Origin: Rozella allomycis CSF55
Lineage: Eukaryota > Rozellomycota
NCBI GenBank assembly: GCA_000442015.1
Contig: KE560926.1
Location: 1-64,000 of the forward strand
DNA: 64,000 nucleotides
Direction: 5' to 3'
The notes under the pieces are model-generated. The model did not search any database. It saw only the letters and a list, made by a program, of their open reading frames with translations, and was not told where the DNA came from. Shown here piece by piece: positions 1 to 11,494 of this stretch. A program made the position numbers and the translations under genes. Positions within the stretch are counted from its first letter, which is position 1. Every line of letters starts with the position of its first letter.

Positions 1-2374
1 ATTGTATTTACTATCTGTTCAATCACTGGCAACCATTCTTCTTTATTACATTGATTAATACAAAACAATTTCAATTTATTAAAGATTAAATTATCATATT
101 TCCATCTGATTCCATAATCTTCATTCAAATTTGTCTTTTTCAGTTTATGGAAATTGCTGCTTCTTTGTAGAATAATACATGAATATTTTGATATAATGGA
201 ATCATCTTCAAATCCCAATCTCAAAATAATCTCCATCTTTTCTTTAATCATTTCCTTTTTCACTTTACATATCATACTCAATATTATTATAGATCCTCTT
301 CTCACATTCAATTCTATTTTTAAATTAGAAAATAAGCCCCAAAACACATTTATTAAATTCTCACTAAACATTTCCTTCAACGCCATCAAACTAATCAATT
401 CTTCAAACGAAATCAATTCAGCCATTTTACATTCATTTATTATCTTTATCAAATTCATTCCAATCTCTTTCACATTCAAATCTTTCATCAATATTTCTCT
501 AAAACAATTAATCAAATGTTCCTTCAAACTCTTCTTTTCTTCTTCTTCTCCAACAACTGAATTGGAATTCTCTTTAAACCAAATCAAATGCACCATCCTC
601 TTTATCATCTCACTCTTCTTTTCTATCTTGTACACATAAAACAATACAATCAAATCTATCGCTTCAATTATCTCAGCCTTGTTGGTTGACCCCATCATTT
701 GTTGCACTATAGGTCCAACCTGCTTCAAACTGCCAACAAACTCTATTGCGTCCTTGTAATATTTAATTTGTAACTGGATTTCATTCAAATGCAATTCATC
801 TGTTCTTGTCAAGTTTTTAGCGTTCTTTGTTAAAGATTCACTTGGTTCTCTTTCACTTGGTTTACTCTCTCTTTCACTTTCACTTGGTTTACTCTTCCTT
901 TCAATACTCTCCTTTGATTCTTCACTCCCTTCAACACTAACTTCACCCCCTCTCTCAAATTTAACACCAATCTCATTCATACCCAAATTCATCTCTCTTT
1001 CAAGTCTCTCTTTCAACTCTTCATATTTTCTCTTAAATAATTCATCATCCAACTCTCCCCCATCTAAACAAAATGGATGCGTCTTTATCATCATTTTTAT
1101 CAATTGAACCGCCTTCTTCCTCACATTACTATTCTTATCCTTCAATCTCTCACACGTCAACTCCAACACCCTCCTTCTCTTACTAATCAACATCGCATTG
1201 CCCTCACACAATCCACTCATCACACTCATCACCTTGCTTCTCACAAATGCATTCACATCATGATATCTCTCCTCCAATATCGTATAAAATGTCTTCATTT
1301 GCTTAACTCCATGCTCATCCTTTTCTCCAATCAAATACCCATTAATCACATTCCCCAATATCTCTACTATCCCACACCTCATCACATAATTTTCATCATC
1401 CAAAAACTCTATCAATTTACTCATATTCTTCAACGTCTCTTTCGGTAACAATTCAGATATCTTTATCAGAAATTTACTAAATGTCTTGGCCATCTCTCCC
1501 TTAATCTCACTTTTATGAATATCATCCAACAAATCATCAATCAAATACCCACTCCCATACTCAACAACTATCATCTCCACCATCTCAGCCATCGCTTCCC
1601 CCAAATGCTCAAAATAATTCAAATTCTGCTTTATTCCAGTCTTTGCTCCTTCACCATACCCATACTTTTTCACCATCACGCTTATTATATGCTGCATTTG
1701 CACCTTTATGCCATTCTTCTTCACATTATTCACATTCTCCATCAAATAGTAAACCATCTTGGCTATCATGCTTTTCTAACACTACAAATATTCTTACTTT
1801 ACAAACACATCTCGCTCAGGTGAACTCGTCCAGAGTCTATTCAACCCCAAATTCATCAATTTTCTTATTCTTATCAACATCTCTTCCTTCAAATCCCCCC
1901 AAATATCCCCCTTGCTCTTCTTTCCACTCTTCTTCTCACAGTTTTGCACAGAATACCTCTCAAACACAGTTACGCCCCATTGCACCAACAACATATATTT
2001 CTCAAGCCCTTCTCTATCTCCAAACGCATCTCTAGACCCACTTCCAACTTGCTTTGTCAAATTCGCCACTCCAGCACTTAACAATCCTATAAATCTCCTT
2101 TGATGCGCCGCCTCCATCTCTCCATATTTTCTAAAACAGTACAACTCACGCATCTTACATTATAAAACTAACAATCATATTTAACACTCTCTCTGGCATT
2201 TCAAGCACATTCTCTTCTATGCTGTCTTGTATTTCTGCCTACTACAAACATTACAAAATTACCTTGCAAAAGTCTTTTCACATTGTTGCTATCAATTTGG
2301 ACTAGACTATCCAAATTTAACTGCTCTTGCTGTATATCTAAAAGAACCTGCGACAACGAAAAGTTCTCCCACAT
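1..2374 (-). CDS. YCS4: Condensin complex subunit 1 (CAP-D2/Cnd1), C-terminus outside window
   Basis: HEAT-repeat non-SMC subunit of condensin, needed for mitotic chromosome compaction. The protein starts MWENFSLSQVLLDIQ at 2374 and reads to the left edge, so only the N-terminal ~700 residues are present. Family motifs: LMNLGLNRLWTSSPERDVFV (the conserved RLW...EFV block), DVNAFVRSKVMSVMSGLCE and LKDKNSNVRKKAVQLIKMM followed by THPFCLDGG, matching the CAP-D2 core. At least three short introns interrupt it: one near 2126-2153 that swallows an apparent ATG (2153), one near 2232-2252, and one near 1775-1797. An acidic/Ser-rich linker (SERESKPSERES) lies about 960-850. An E2F-like palindrome sits 5 bases upstream of the start codon. 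Identification is firm; exon ends are my own joins. Confidence 0.88.
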
Positions 2375-2378
2375 CGAA

Positions 2379-2390
2379 TTGGCGCCAAAA
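2379..2390 (-). promoter_or_regulatory. E2F-type palindrome in the condensin promoter
   Basis: On the minus strand the sequence reads TTTTGGCGCCAA, a near-perfect match to the E2F/DP consensus TTTSSCGC in its palindromic form, ending five bases before the CAP-D2 start codon. Condensin is a cell-cycle gene, and early-diverging fungi are known to retain E2F, so the placement makes sense. No binding evidence is available from sequence alone. Confidence 0.45.
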
Positions 2391-2454
2391 ACCAGGAAAT
2401 TTCAAAAAAACAAAATACACTAAAGTTAAATCATTTTTATTAAACATCGACAGT

Positions 2455-4254
2455 TCACTCATTTAAAATTTCATTAAAAAATAGAATTAAAGAATCTAAC
2501 CCTTTAATGTACCCATCATCTGGAGTGCCCACTGTAATTTCAGAATCCAAGGCCAACGAATCGTCAAAATTAAGGGGAGACACACAATTTGTAAAATCAA
2601 TTATTTTTATATCGATTTTTCTTTTCGTATATGTTTCTAAGGGAATTTTATCCTTTAGTTTCAAAGTATTAGGAGTAGATGGATATGAACATCCAGGAAG
2701 ACTGTCATCTTGGTCTTTCTTTTCCGAATTGTTTTCATCACCACAAAATTCAAAATCTTCGGGCCAAAAGCCATCATATATTAACAAAAGAGAACTGCTG
2801 AAAAGTCGATATTGATGTGCTTCACTAATGACAGATTTAAGCTTCTTTAGTTTATGGATAATATATGGAATAAAATTTTTTAATACGACTCTGCCATTAT
2901 GAAGAAATTTTACAAGAGTTTGCTTGAACTGTTCAACTGTTAATTTTCTCCCGTCATATTTATTCTGAAAAAAATATGAGCCAGATGTTATCTGGTAAGA
3001 CTAATAAACATAAAAATGTCTTTCTTACTTGCATTCCACAAACTCTTACCCCCAAAGCTGCCGATGTCGTTCCTTGCACTTTTCTTATCTGCGATTCCTT
3101 CTTCTTCAAAGAGCACCCAACCCCGTATTGCCTATCACCCATTTTTAGATCAAGAACGCATGGATATCTGAGGCCATCAGTCAAATCTTGCAACAAAATG
3201 AATTGATGTGTGTCATTTCCAATCGAGACAGTAGAATTAGATTCCTCTCCAGAAAATTTGTAGCACATATTTTTATACATCTTCAGAGACCAGGGATTAT
3301 GGAATCTATTAGATCTAGAATTTTTCTTTCTTTCTGAAGGCGAGTTGGGAATCTCTTCCTCATCAATGGATTCATGATCTTCAGGGCACGAAACAGAATA
3401 TTTTTCAAAATCATTGCCTTCTTGCGGTGACCTAGTAATAATGTCGATAGGTTTTGAGGATTCTAAAGAAAGTTTTGTAATTGCTGATTCTTGTTTCTTA
3501 CATTCTTCATAAAACTCTTTGAGCGAACGTTGATAAGTTTCTTCCCAGTTTTTTCTCGAAGTAGGAGACAGCACATCTTTGAATACTTTGTACTGAAAGT
3601 TTTTAATCGCTTCGTCGTCAAGTGGTGATCTAGCACTAGAAAACGCTTCTTCAATCGTCACATTTTCTAAAATAGGGGATTGCCTTTTCTTTTCTTCTTG
3701 CTTTTTACACTCATTTGCTTCATTGCTATCAGGCCATAGCACAAAAGACGATGAACGGGGAGTCGGGCGATTTGGCTTTTTCTTGCTGTTGGCTACAATA
3801 ATTATTTTGCAAATGGGTTACTAGAGTCAGATGATTTGCTTCTCCGATGATTAACTGACTTTTTAAAGCCTTCAAATATATGTTTATTTTTTTCCAAGAT
3901 TACTTCTGGGGTTGAAGGCGTTTTATTAAATCTTTTCTCTATGTTACCATTACTCGGGTACGACACATTTATAACGCCAAGGTAAATAGGCGTAAATTCT
4001 TTAAGAGTTGGGTTAAATCGCTCAATACTCTCATAAAACTCCTTTTCTCTCAAGGTCATAGGCTTACATAAAGCTTTCTCAGTGAATCTTAAAAATGATG
4101 CATGACCACCAACTTGATTAGTGAATGGTATCAAGGGCACCGACGAAGGAGAATTTGAGAGGTCAAAGGGTGGTTCGGGCGTGGAACAAGATGATGAAGA
4201 TACATCAGATACCTTACTATTGTCACTTGAGTCAGATTTTGTATTAATATTCAT
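2455..4254 (-). CDS. KCS1: Inositol hexakisphosphate kinase (Kcs1/IP6K family)
   Basis: Phosphorylates inositol hexakisphosphate to the pyrophosphate IP7. Three exons: 4254 to ~3822, ~3792 to ~3029, ~2965 to 2455. Exon 1 carries NQVGGHASFLRF and KALCKPMTLREKEFYESI, the N-terminal IPK signature. Exon 2 ends with the inositol-binding PCVLDLKMGDRQYG block followed by KVQGTTSAALGVRVCGMQV. Exon 3 carries KIIDFTNC, the IDF metal/ATP motif. The first intron is about 29 bases and contains the in-frame stop after NPFAK; the second is longer, about 64 bases. The N-terminal 40 residues and the middle (3660-3300) are Ser/acidic low complexity, as in fungal Kcs1. It is followed 80 bases later by the condensin start on the same strand. 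Confidence 0.9.
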
Positions 4255-4280
4255 TTACACAAATTTCAGGTTGTAACTAA

Positions 4281-4290
4281 GGTGGCTCAG
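4281..4290 (+). promoter_or_regulatory. GGTGGCTCAG box, copy 1
   Basis: GGTGGCTCAG lies 35 bases upstream of the small spliced gene at 4326. The same ten bases, also preceded by a GTTAC/GTAAC-like pair, lie about 30 bases upstream of the eL39 start (40688-40697, minus). Shared sequence and shared spacing suggest a core-promoter or transcription-start element. With two examples this is only a candidate. Confidence 0.3.
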
Positions 4291-4325
4291 TCGAGTGGGG
4301 CTGTATGTTATCTCAAAAGGCAAAC

Positions 4326-4514
4326 ATGAATAAATCCGAGAATTTAACAACTATGATCAAATTTGTCTTAGAGAAAGTCTTCGATGCAAGGCAATATGTG
4401 TTAGCAATTCAGATCTTGAAACCAAATGACCTTCAAGTTCACAACTTCACATCGACATCTTAGGCGGGCGATTTGCAGTTTGTAACTTTGTATAAAGTGA
4501 TCGAAGATCCATGA
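4326..4514 (+). CDS. Small spliced gene, unknown function (53 aa)
   Basis: Two exons, 4326-4436 and 4464-4514, joined across a 27-base GT...TTAG intron (4437-4463) in phase 0, give a 53-residue protein beginning MNKSENLTTMIKFVLEKVF and ending KVIEDP. Composition is ordinary for a folded small helical protein. It is divergently oriented to KCS1 and has the GGTGGCTCAG box 35 bases upstream. I do not recognise the family. The rest of this 480-base intergenic stretch holds a short TA repeat (about 4545-4559) and nothing else I can support. Confidence 0.4.
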
Positions 4515-4736
4515 GTCCGTGTAAATATTTATAATTGTTTTCTTATATATATATATATTCCGTGTGTAATTGGGTCTTATTCCGCGAACACGATTTTGTT
4601 TGCAAATTGCATTCCAATAGGACATAGTCACATAATTATGATTACATGATATAACGATAAAAAAATATGATCAGTATATAAAGTGAAATCTGGGATGATG
4701 TTTATTTATTCAATGTTTACTGATTCATTTAGTTGA

Positions 4737-6657
4737 ATGTCCCAAGAAACCTTTCCATCCAAAAGTATATTAGAGCTATCATCAAATCATCAAACTAATA
4801 GACGTGCTATTGACAAAATCAGAAATGACATTCAAAAGAGACCCTTTACTCCATTAAAACTTAGAAATAAAAGAATGAATCAAATATGTCAAAGAGGCAA
4901 GGAGACTGTCACATCGCCTAAAAATAACGAATCTTTAGATTTTCAAAACTTTTTGGGTAACATTAAACAAGCCCATTCTTATCCCGAGGATTTTATTAAT
5001 GGTTTAGATTTGTTGTATTTGTCTTTAAATGACATAGAGAAGCTAGATTTATTGAAATATCTGGATAAGACCAAAGTTATCAACACTAGTGTGTCTATTT
5101 TTGTCGCCATTTCGAAATATTTTTTACGGGTATGTGTCGTATATTTTTTGGAGCAAAGGTGAGAAGGAAGAAAATGTTGAGAGTCTTATTTAGCATTTCA
5201 CAAGAAGAAACAAATGATTCATTTTTCACAGAAGAGTTACTTCTTTCCATTTTCTCTATTTTGGAGTTTGAGCTGCCCACATTTTTGGAATCGAAAAGCA
5301 CGTCCTTTATTCACTCAATTGGACTCATTTTCAACTTAAGCATTTCCAAAATGAATCATTATAAGTTCATTGGCCATAAATTTTCAGATTTGCTCGATAA
5401 GATTATACTCCGTATTGTTAGGGATCAAACAAACACATCAAAGGAATATTCCTCAGACGTCTATGTAGTGGTACGTATTTCAGTATAATCTTAAAGCTTT
5501 CAAAATTAATTTTTTCCTCGAGTTTAACCTTGAAAGAATTAACTCTGACTTCTGGTACGCACTCGATTATTCATTCCATTGCAAATTTGCTATGTTGCAA
5601 TACAGAGTATCCTTTGTGTTCCTTAAGTATAGCGCACGCTTTGACGTAGAAATTATTAAATTAAATGATAGGCGATTTTTTATGATTGATGTAAACACTT
5701 CCTCTTTTCCAAGCGTCAATCCATTACTGATGGAGTATCTTGAGACAAACCTATACCTTTTTCCAACTGACGAGAATTGGCAGTTAGTTTTTGGTAGAAT
5801 ACTTTTTTGCGTCGTTGAATATTTTGATCATGAATTTGATGAATCTATTGACATTGTTAAGACAGTCAAAGTTATGGTCAAAATCCTCAAGCAAATTGAT
5901 GATGAAAAATTGGACGAACGTGTAGACAGTGTTTCAAATGTATTTTTTTACTTAAAATTATTTAGATTTTTAGATTTTTTGCCATCGTTAGCGCAGTTGA
6001 TCAAACGCACGGTATCTTCATGATGAACAATGATTACTTAAATGTCTTCTTGGACCTGTTTATGAATTTTAAATGGTAAATTCATTATCATTAAGTTCTT
6101 AGGGACACTCTTTGCTTCAGTTATGGCGTATGTCATCTAGCGAATTTGAGTTACAGTGAAGATGATTTTTTCACACTTTTGCCTGTTAATTTTTATTTGC
6201 GTCCATGTCTGGATGGTATACATATTTCATTTTACTAATAGATATTCTTGGCGCTTTAGAAAAAATTGATTTTCCAGACGCCGCCAGATTTTTGTTGAAC
6301 CTCTCTGCTAATGACAATATTTTGTATTTGATAAATTCTTCGGATACCTGTAAAAATATATATCTAATTAAAAAGATCTAAAACAACTGGTTAGAGTTTT
6401 GATCAACTGTGAGATCGATTCGAAAGCATTGCCTGATATCTTGAAGTCAGTTTGTAATTTACTTCGAAGTGATAATTTTCGTTCGCAGTTTGTTAAAAAT
6501 TTTGGGTGCACAGAGTAATTAATGAGTTTCAAAGTCATTTAGAATAAGAAGGCTACTAAAAAATGTAAGGGGCAGAACTGGAAGAGGCGATCTCAATTGT
6601 GTGAAGTTGCTAGAAATGGCTTGCGATTTGTTAAATGAAAATAAAATTGATCTATAA
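4737..6657 (+). CDS. ARMC2: ARMC2-like armadillo protein (flagellar)
   Basis: Multi-exon gene (about eight introns of 25-30 bases) coding for a protein of roughly 550 residues with a short basic N-terminus and armadillo-like helices. The join at ~5128-5160 gives ISKYFLR-VRRKKMLRVLFSISQ followed by NDSFFTEELL, which resembles the conserved ARMC2 segment where a ...LIFKISRNENND..F motif introduces the ARM repeats. ARMC2 is required for axoneme assembly in motile cilia. The C-terminus reads GRGDLNCVKLLEMACDLLNE before the stop at 6657. Assignment rests on remembered family sequence, so it is moderate; a generic ARM-repeat protein is the alternative. Confidence 0.5.
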
Positions 6658-6757
6658 TTCTAAGTAATAAGTAATGTAAATTATTTGTATTGTTGATTTA
6701 AATCATAATGAATTCCCAAAATTTAATCAAACTGGGCATCCTTAAATCGGAATTATC

Positions 6758-7183
6758 ATGAACGGGTCAGAACTCCCAGGACTAGCATCACTAAGTGGAT
6801 ATTTAGATAGTAAAATTTGGTTCCGTTTAATACAAGAAAAAATATTAGTGGTTTTAAGAGATGGCAGAAAGCTTATTGGAACACTTCGATCGTATGATCA
6901 ATTTGCAAACCTTGTTCTACAAGACACGGTAGAAAGGATATATGTTTCAAATATGTTTGGTGATATATCAAGAGGAGTATTTGTAGTTAGAGGCGAAAAT
7001 CTTGTGATGTTGGGTGAAGTCGCAGACTCGAACGATGAAGGGCTGATACGGAGACCGATTGAACAAATTTTGGCGGAACAAAAAATAGAGCTTGAAAATA
7101 GAGAAAGAATCGAAAAATGTAAACGAAAGATATTGCACCAGAGGGGATTTTCTTTTGATCCTACAGACAATGACATTTTTTAA
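6758..7183 (+). CDS. LSM1: LSM1, cytoplasmic Lsm1-7 complex subunit
   Basis: Sm-fold subunit defining the Lsm1-7 ring that binds 3' ends of deadenylated mRNA and promotes decapping. Intronless, 141 residues, typical for fungal Lsm1. Sm1 motif: RDGRKLIGTLRSYDQFANLV; Sm2 motif: RGENLVMLGE. A charged C-terminal helix (EQKIELENRERIEKCKRK) follows as in Lsm1, separating it from Lsm8 and other paralogues. Convergent with the cytochrome b5-domain gene 74 bases downstream. Confidence 0.92.
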   Translation: MNGSELPGLASLSGYLDSKIWFRLIQEKILVVLRDGRKLIGTLRSYDQFANLVLQDTVERIYVSNMFGDISRGVFVVRGENLVMLGEVADSNDEGLIRRPIEQILAEQKIELENRERIEKCKRKILHQRGFSFDPTDNDIF

Positions 7184-7257
7184 GGGTTAACGCTTGTGTA
7201 AAATTATGTATCAAAATAAATTGAATAATGTCAATTTATCATTTTTATTAAGTCAAA

Positions 7258-7836
7258 CTAACAAGGCAAGGGCACCGGGCTATCGGGAACAATCTCAGGT
7301 AATTCCAGTGTGCCCACTTGGAAATATTTATCACTTTCCTGGTAAAATTTGACCCAGTTTTTCAATTCTTCTATTTGATTTTCAGAAAGACCTCGTAAGT
7401 CATGTGTCAGATGACTTGCATCTGAGAAGCAACCGGTCACGAATGCTCTAGAGGCATCTTTACCCGCAAATATCGAGTAAGAGCCTTTCTTCCCGTAGTA
7501 TTCTTCGCCGTTTGAAACATCATATACTTGTCCCATTATTGAAATATAAATTGGCTGGTCCTTTACTGTCCCGTCATACTTCTTCAATTCCTGAAGAGTG
7601 AACACCTTCTGGGCTACATTTTTTGGTTTCGCATGAATGTTATTGGAACCATGTATTAAGTATCTATAGATTTTCAAGTGATACCTCTGTTGAAAACATA
7701 TTGCAGTTAGTGATACAACAATCAGCATGATAATGAAAAGAAAATTGAGCTTGCTTATTTGTTTCTTCTTTGGTTGTTCATTAGAATTAACGGATTGCAT
7801 TTTTCTCCTCATACGTAACTCATTACTTTGATCCAT
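7258..7836 (-). CDS. Neuferricin-like membrane cytochrome b5-domain protein (CYB5D2 family)
   Basis: 192 residues: basic N-terminus, one membrane segment (about residues 28-47, FLFIIMLIVVSLTAICF), then a MAPR-type cytochrome b5-like haem domain: FTLQELKKYDG, PIYISIMGQVYDVSNG, YYGKKGSYSIFAGKDASRAF. The tail HLTHDLRGLSENQIEELKNW and FYQESDKYFQVGTL is diagnostic of neuferricin. Likely a membrane-anchored haem-binding protein facing the ER lumen or cytosol. Intronless, separated by 66 bases from the next minus gene. Confidence 0.85.
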   Translation of the reverse strand: MDQSNELRMRRKMQSVNSNEQPKKKQISKLNFLFIIMLIVVSLTAICFQQRYHLKIYRYLIHGSNNIHAKPKNVAQKVFTLQELKKYDGTVKDQPIYISIMGQVYDVSNGEEYYGKKGSYSIFAGKDASRAFVTGCFSDASHLTHDLRGLSENQIEELKNWVKFYQESDKYFQVGTLELPEIVPDSPVPLPC

Positions 7837-7902
7837 TGGGGTCCACTGGAACGGACTAAATGATTAATAGAAATATCTTGAAAATTCAAAAACATGAATG
7901 AT

Positions 7903-8229
7903 TTATTCCTTGACCTTGCTTAAACGGCTTTGAATGCTGAGATCTTTATTGGCTGCAAATGTAAGCTGGATGAAGGAAGCAATATTTTCACATCCCATAT
8001 TTTGAATGACTGCAAAACAGTCTTTCACTGCTTTCATTATTTCGTCGAATTCCCCTTCTAAAGTACCATTAATAAAAAATAAGATACCAACATTAGTTCC
8101 TTGCGCGTGAACGTTTGAAATTAGGGAGTACCGGTCAAAGGTTTTGAGACATGCTTTAATGTAGTCACTGGTTGGCTTGTCTTTTGGATATTGGATAGGA
8201 AGAAATGTTATATCCGCAATAACGAACAT
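7903..8229 (-). CDS. ECM15: UPF0045 / Ecm15-family (MTH1187-YkoF-like) protein with an in-frame intron
   Basis: Small ferredoxin-fold protein of the UPF0045 family, members of which bind thiamine-related compounds. Start MFVIADITFLPI; the family core then reads VHAQGTN-VEGEFDEIMKAVKDCF once a 30-base GT...TTTAG intron (8058-8087) is removed. Because 30 is a multiple of three and the intron has no in-frame stop, the unspliced frame stays open and would insert about ten foreign residues after QGTNV; comparison with the family pattern HPMGTxxEGEWDEV shows these must be spliced out. Mature length is about 98 aa, normal for the family. Confidence 0.8.
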   Translation of the reverse strand: MFVIADITFLPIQYPKDKPTSDYIKACLKTFDRYSLISNVHAQGTNVGILFFINGTLEGEFDEIMKAVKDCFAVIQNMGCENIASFIQLTFAANKDLSIQSRLSKVKE

Positions 8230-8321
8230 TAAATTTGATGTATGCAGAGTTAAATTTATAGAGTTGCTTTGACGTTAGATCTGATTAAACATTAAATTTT
8301 TTAAAAATGTAATCATGAAAT

Positions 8322-11300
8322 TTATTTTTTATGCTTCTTTTTCAGGCTTTTTGTTTTGGCGTTGGCTGCTTCTTTTTGAACGTCTTTGAGAATCTCTAAA
8401 GATCTTTTCTTTGAAGGGTTTTGAATGCTGACGACATTTTTTAGTTTCTTTCCATTTTGAAGAGCGTCATTCCAATCTTTTTCAGTTCCAGCCACTGCAT
8501 ATCTATTGAATTTTAAGAATTTAATTTACTGGTCAACATCGATAGCTTTTATGAGCTCATTTTGCTTTTCTTTGAGTAATTTTGTTGCTTCATCAGAAGC
8601 TTCTTCGAGGTCTTCATCGAGGGTTTGACGAGTAGGATCCCATTGTTCTTCATCGGCATAATCCTTTTTTGGTTTTGATGCAATTGAATTATCATTGTCA
8701 AACTTTTTAGGTTCATTATCAACTGTTTGTTTTTCATTTCTTTCTTTTTCAAGATAAATGACGAATTTTTTAATGATTTTGACAAACATAGCCAAGAGTT
8801 GATTCATGGGAAGATTAATTTCCTTTTGAAGATCATCCAAAGATTTTCTTTGAGCTCCAACACCAGTAAGAATAGCTGATTGAACAGGGGACATTTCAAT
8901 GAGATTAGTATTAAGGTTGAAAAGAGCTAATTGAGGAACAAGATCAAGAATAAGATGATAGTCAACCAATTGATTAGAATAAGATCTCAATCTCTTCAAA
9001 TCGAATGACGTCAACTGAGACAAAAATTGATCATTAAAGTTATTTGAAGTATTTTCAACTTTGTAGTCTAGAATAGTCAAAGCAAGTTGAGGTGAAAATG
9101 CAGAAAAGTCAAACGATAATAATTGAATAAATCTCTTTTTAAAATCTTTGATTAATAAAGAAAAATAAAATTACCAACATAAAGTTCTTCCAACCAAGTG
9201 GCACTACAATCTGGACGATCCAATTTCTTTAACATGATGCAGGTGTGTTCTCCAGTCAATTCGTTTCTAGTTTGTCTTAGATAAACAGGAATGAAATTCT
9301 TTTTTTGATAAAATCTAAAAAGTTGAAGCGTAAGGCCATAAGAAACACCAACCCAATGAAGCAAAGGTGCTTTTACTTCAGACAGCTTTGACAACAATGG
9401 AGGAAGATTCTTTCTTGGTTGAATTTTCTCTTCCAAAAGAGATGCATGCCTTTGTTCTTCTGGTTGCATCTCATGCATTTCTTCATTAATAAATGGAATT
9501 TCGCCATTATAAAATTTTTCCAACAACGATAAAGCACGTGTTCCATATCCCATTTTTTGGTAATCCGGGTGTGTGGCAATTCTAACAATTCTAGCACCAG
9601 AAAGGCTAGAGAATTCATCATCCTGAAATTGCTGAGCGACAGTCCAAGGAATCAAATCACCACCACCACGTTGTCCTCTGGCCAAGGAAGCTAATATGCT
9701 CTTTTTAGAGATTTCACCTTCCAAACAAACCTGGATGACACATAAAATTTCAGGTATTTTATTTGAATTTGGATCTACTGGTGGTAACAAAACAAATAAA
9801 TGATGGGCAGGAGCGTCAGACATCAACTGGAGATCATTTGGCGTGTTTTTATAATGTGAAGAAACATAAAGAGCAACCATTCTCTGCAAAAAACTTTCAG
9901 CAGCATTATGAAAAGAAAACAAAGTATCTCTATTCACATAAAATAGTTCACATTCATCAGGATGAGGGCATCCAGCTGTTGTCTTTGGAGGAATCTGAGA
10001 ATCCAAACATAAAAGCCCATTCAACCATTTTTCTATTGGGTCATTAAGAGAATATCTAATTGGTTCATCCAGAGTAACTTCTTTTAAAACTTTGCCATTG
10101 CTATTTTCTCTCAATTGTTTAATTAGCTTCAATGATAACGATCTACCGGTTCCTTCATACCCATGAATTGTTGAAGCCATGAAAACCAAATAATTTCCTA
10201 TCAACTTTTTAACAACTGGAAGTGGAATAGCTGCAGCTTCATCAATCACAACTAATTCTGCTTGCCCAAGAACATGTGCATCTTGTGGTTGAATATATTG
10301 AATGGTCTGGCGATGGTTCTTAAAAATATTCACTCTAACTACCGCCTTGTTGAAATCAGGATTAGTCGATTGAACCAAATCATAATCCAAATGCTCTTCA
10401 AATCCAAGTGCATCAAATCCTTTCAAAATAAACTGAAATAAAGTCTTCAAATTTTCAGGTGACGGAGATGTCACAAAAATGTTCGAATACCCATAAGCTA
10501 CAGCTGCTGCAATTGCAAGCCCCAAGGCTGCTGATTTACCTCTTCCTCTAGACGCAGTCAATGTAGCAATGTTTCTTAAACTCTTATCAGCTATCGCCTC
10601 CACAAACACCAACAAAGCTTTTGCCTGATCAATCGTCTTTGCTAATTCAACTAAGCTCCCAACTGGTTGCGTCTCTTTCAATGATTCCTTCAATTCTATC
10701 AACTCTGGGTTACTCTCTTTTATTTTCTCCAAATCATTCTCATCAATAGCCTTTATTCCTCTAATGCTTTCAGATATCGGCAAGACATTCCATTGATCAT
10801 CTAAAACTATCGAATTTTCACATTTAGTCAAAGACAAAAGAAATCTCTCATTGAATCGCGCAACAACATCTTCATGGACCTCAGTGCGATAACGGCTATG
10901 AACATCCATAGTCATAGTATACAATTGTTTCAAAGAATCCATTGTTCTCAATAACAATACAACAATACCACCACCTTGCACAGTTTCAATCGTACGGGCT
11001 AACAAATTTGGCGTCAAAGCCTCAAAATCCTATAAATGACTGAATAGTATTAAATTTACCTGTAAAACACACATACCGTAGGTATTTCCTAAAATTTTTT
11101 CCGTCTCCTTATAATACGCATATCGTATATCCGTAGACGAAATGAAAAGTTCAAAAGGATCTTCAGTCTCGGGATCCAACATTCCCCTTTCCTTTTTCTT
11201 TTTGATTTGGTTCATTCTCTTCTTTCTATGAGTAGTAAATCCAAGCTCTTTCTTGTAACACCATAATACCGAGGGCCTCGTCATATTAGCTTTACACAAC

Positions 11301-11425
11301 ATGTAATGAAGGTGAACAACTTGGTCTTTGCCACGGTCCCCAATAAGAACAAATAAAGACCTTTGGTTCGCAGCTACACTATTTTCTAAAAGTGTTTTTA
11401 TCCTTGAATCAATTTTCTTTTTCAT
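8322..11425 (-). CDS. KRE33: RNA cytidine acetyltransferase NAT10/Kre33
   Basis: Makes N4-acetylcytidine in 18S rRNA and tRNA and is needed for small-subunit biogenesis in the nucleolus. Five exons; introns of 27-30 bases at about 11031, 9170, 8530 and others restore continuous sequence. Domains in order: N-terminal DUF1726 (ERFLLSL, TPNLLARTIETVQGGGIVVL), RecD-type helicase with Walker A GRGKSAALG and Walker B ELVVIDEAAAIPLP, GNAT domain with GDLIPWTVAQQFQDDEFSSL and ARIVRIATHPDYQKMGYG, C-terminal tRNA-binding region (RSYSNQLVDYHLILDLVP), and a Lys-rich tail (KKKHKK) after EKDWNDALQNG. Length ~1010 aa fits the family. Very high confidence. Confidence 0.95.
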
Positions 11426-11494
11426 AAAAATATTTTTGTGGCTAGGTTATCTAAAAGGACAAAAGTAGAAAATTTTGTAAACTTTTATCATTAA

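Noticed and set aside
154-2035. Several plus-strand frames of 100-160 codons at the left edge
   Set aside because: Ile/Leu/His/Ser-rich, biased composition typical of the antisense of a helical Lys/Glu-rich protein; the minus strand encodes condensin CAP-D2 without a stop to the edge.
1794-2153. ATG at 2153 as the start of the condensin gene
   Set aside because: It lies inside a 28-base intron; joining across it gives IVSFIM-KYGEMEAAHQ and places the real start at 2374.
4401-4631. Minus frame of 76 codons in the KCS1/ARMC2 intergenic region
   Set aside because: Overlaps the better supported small plus-strand spliced gene and reads through a TA repeat; composition is not protein-like.
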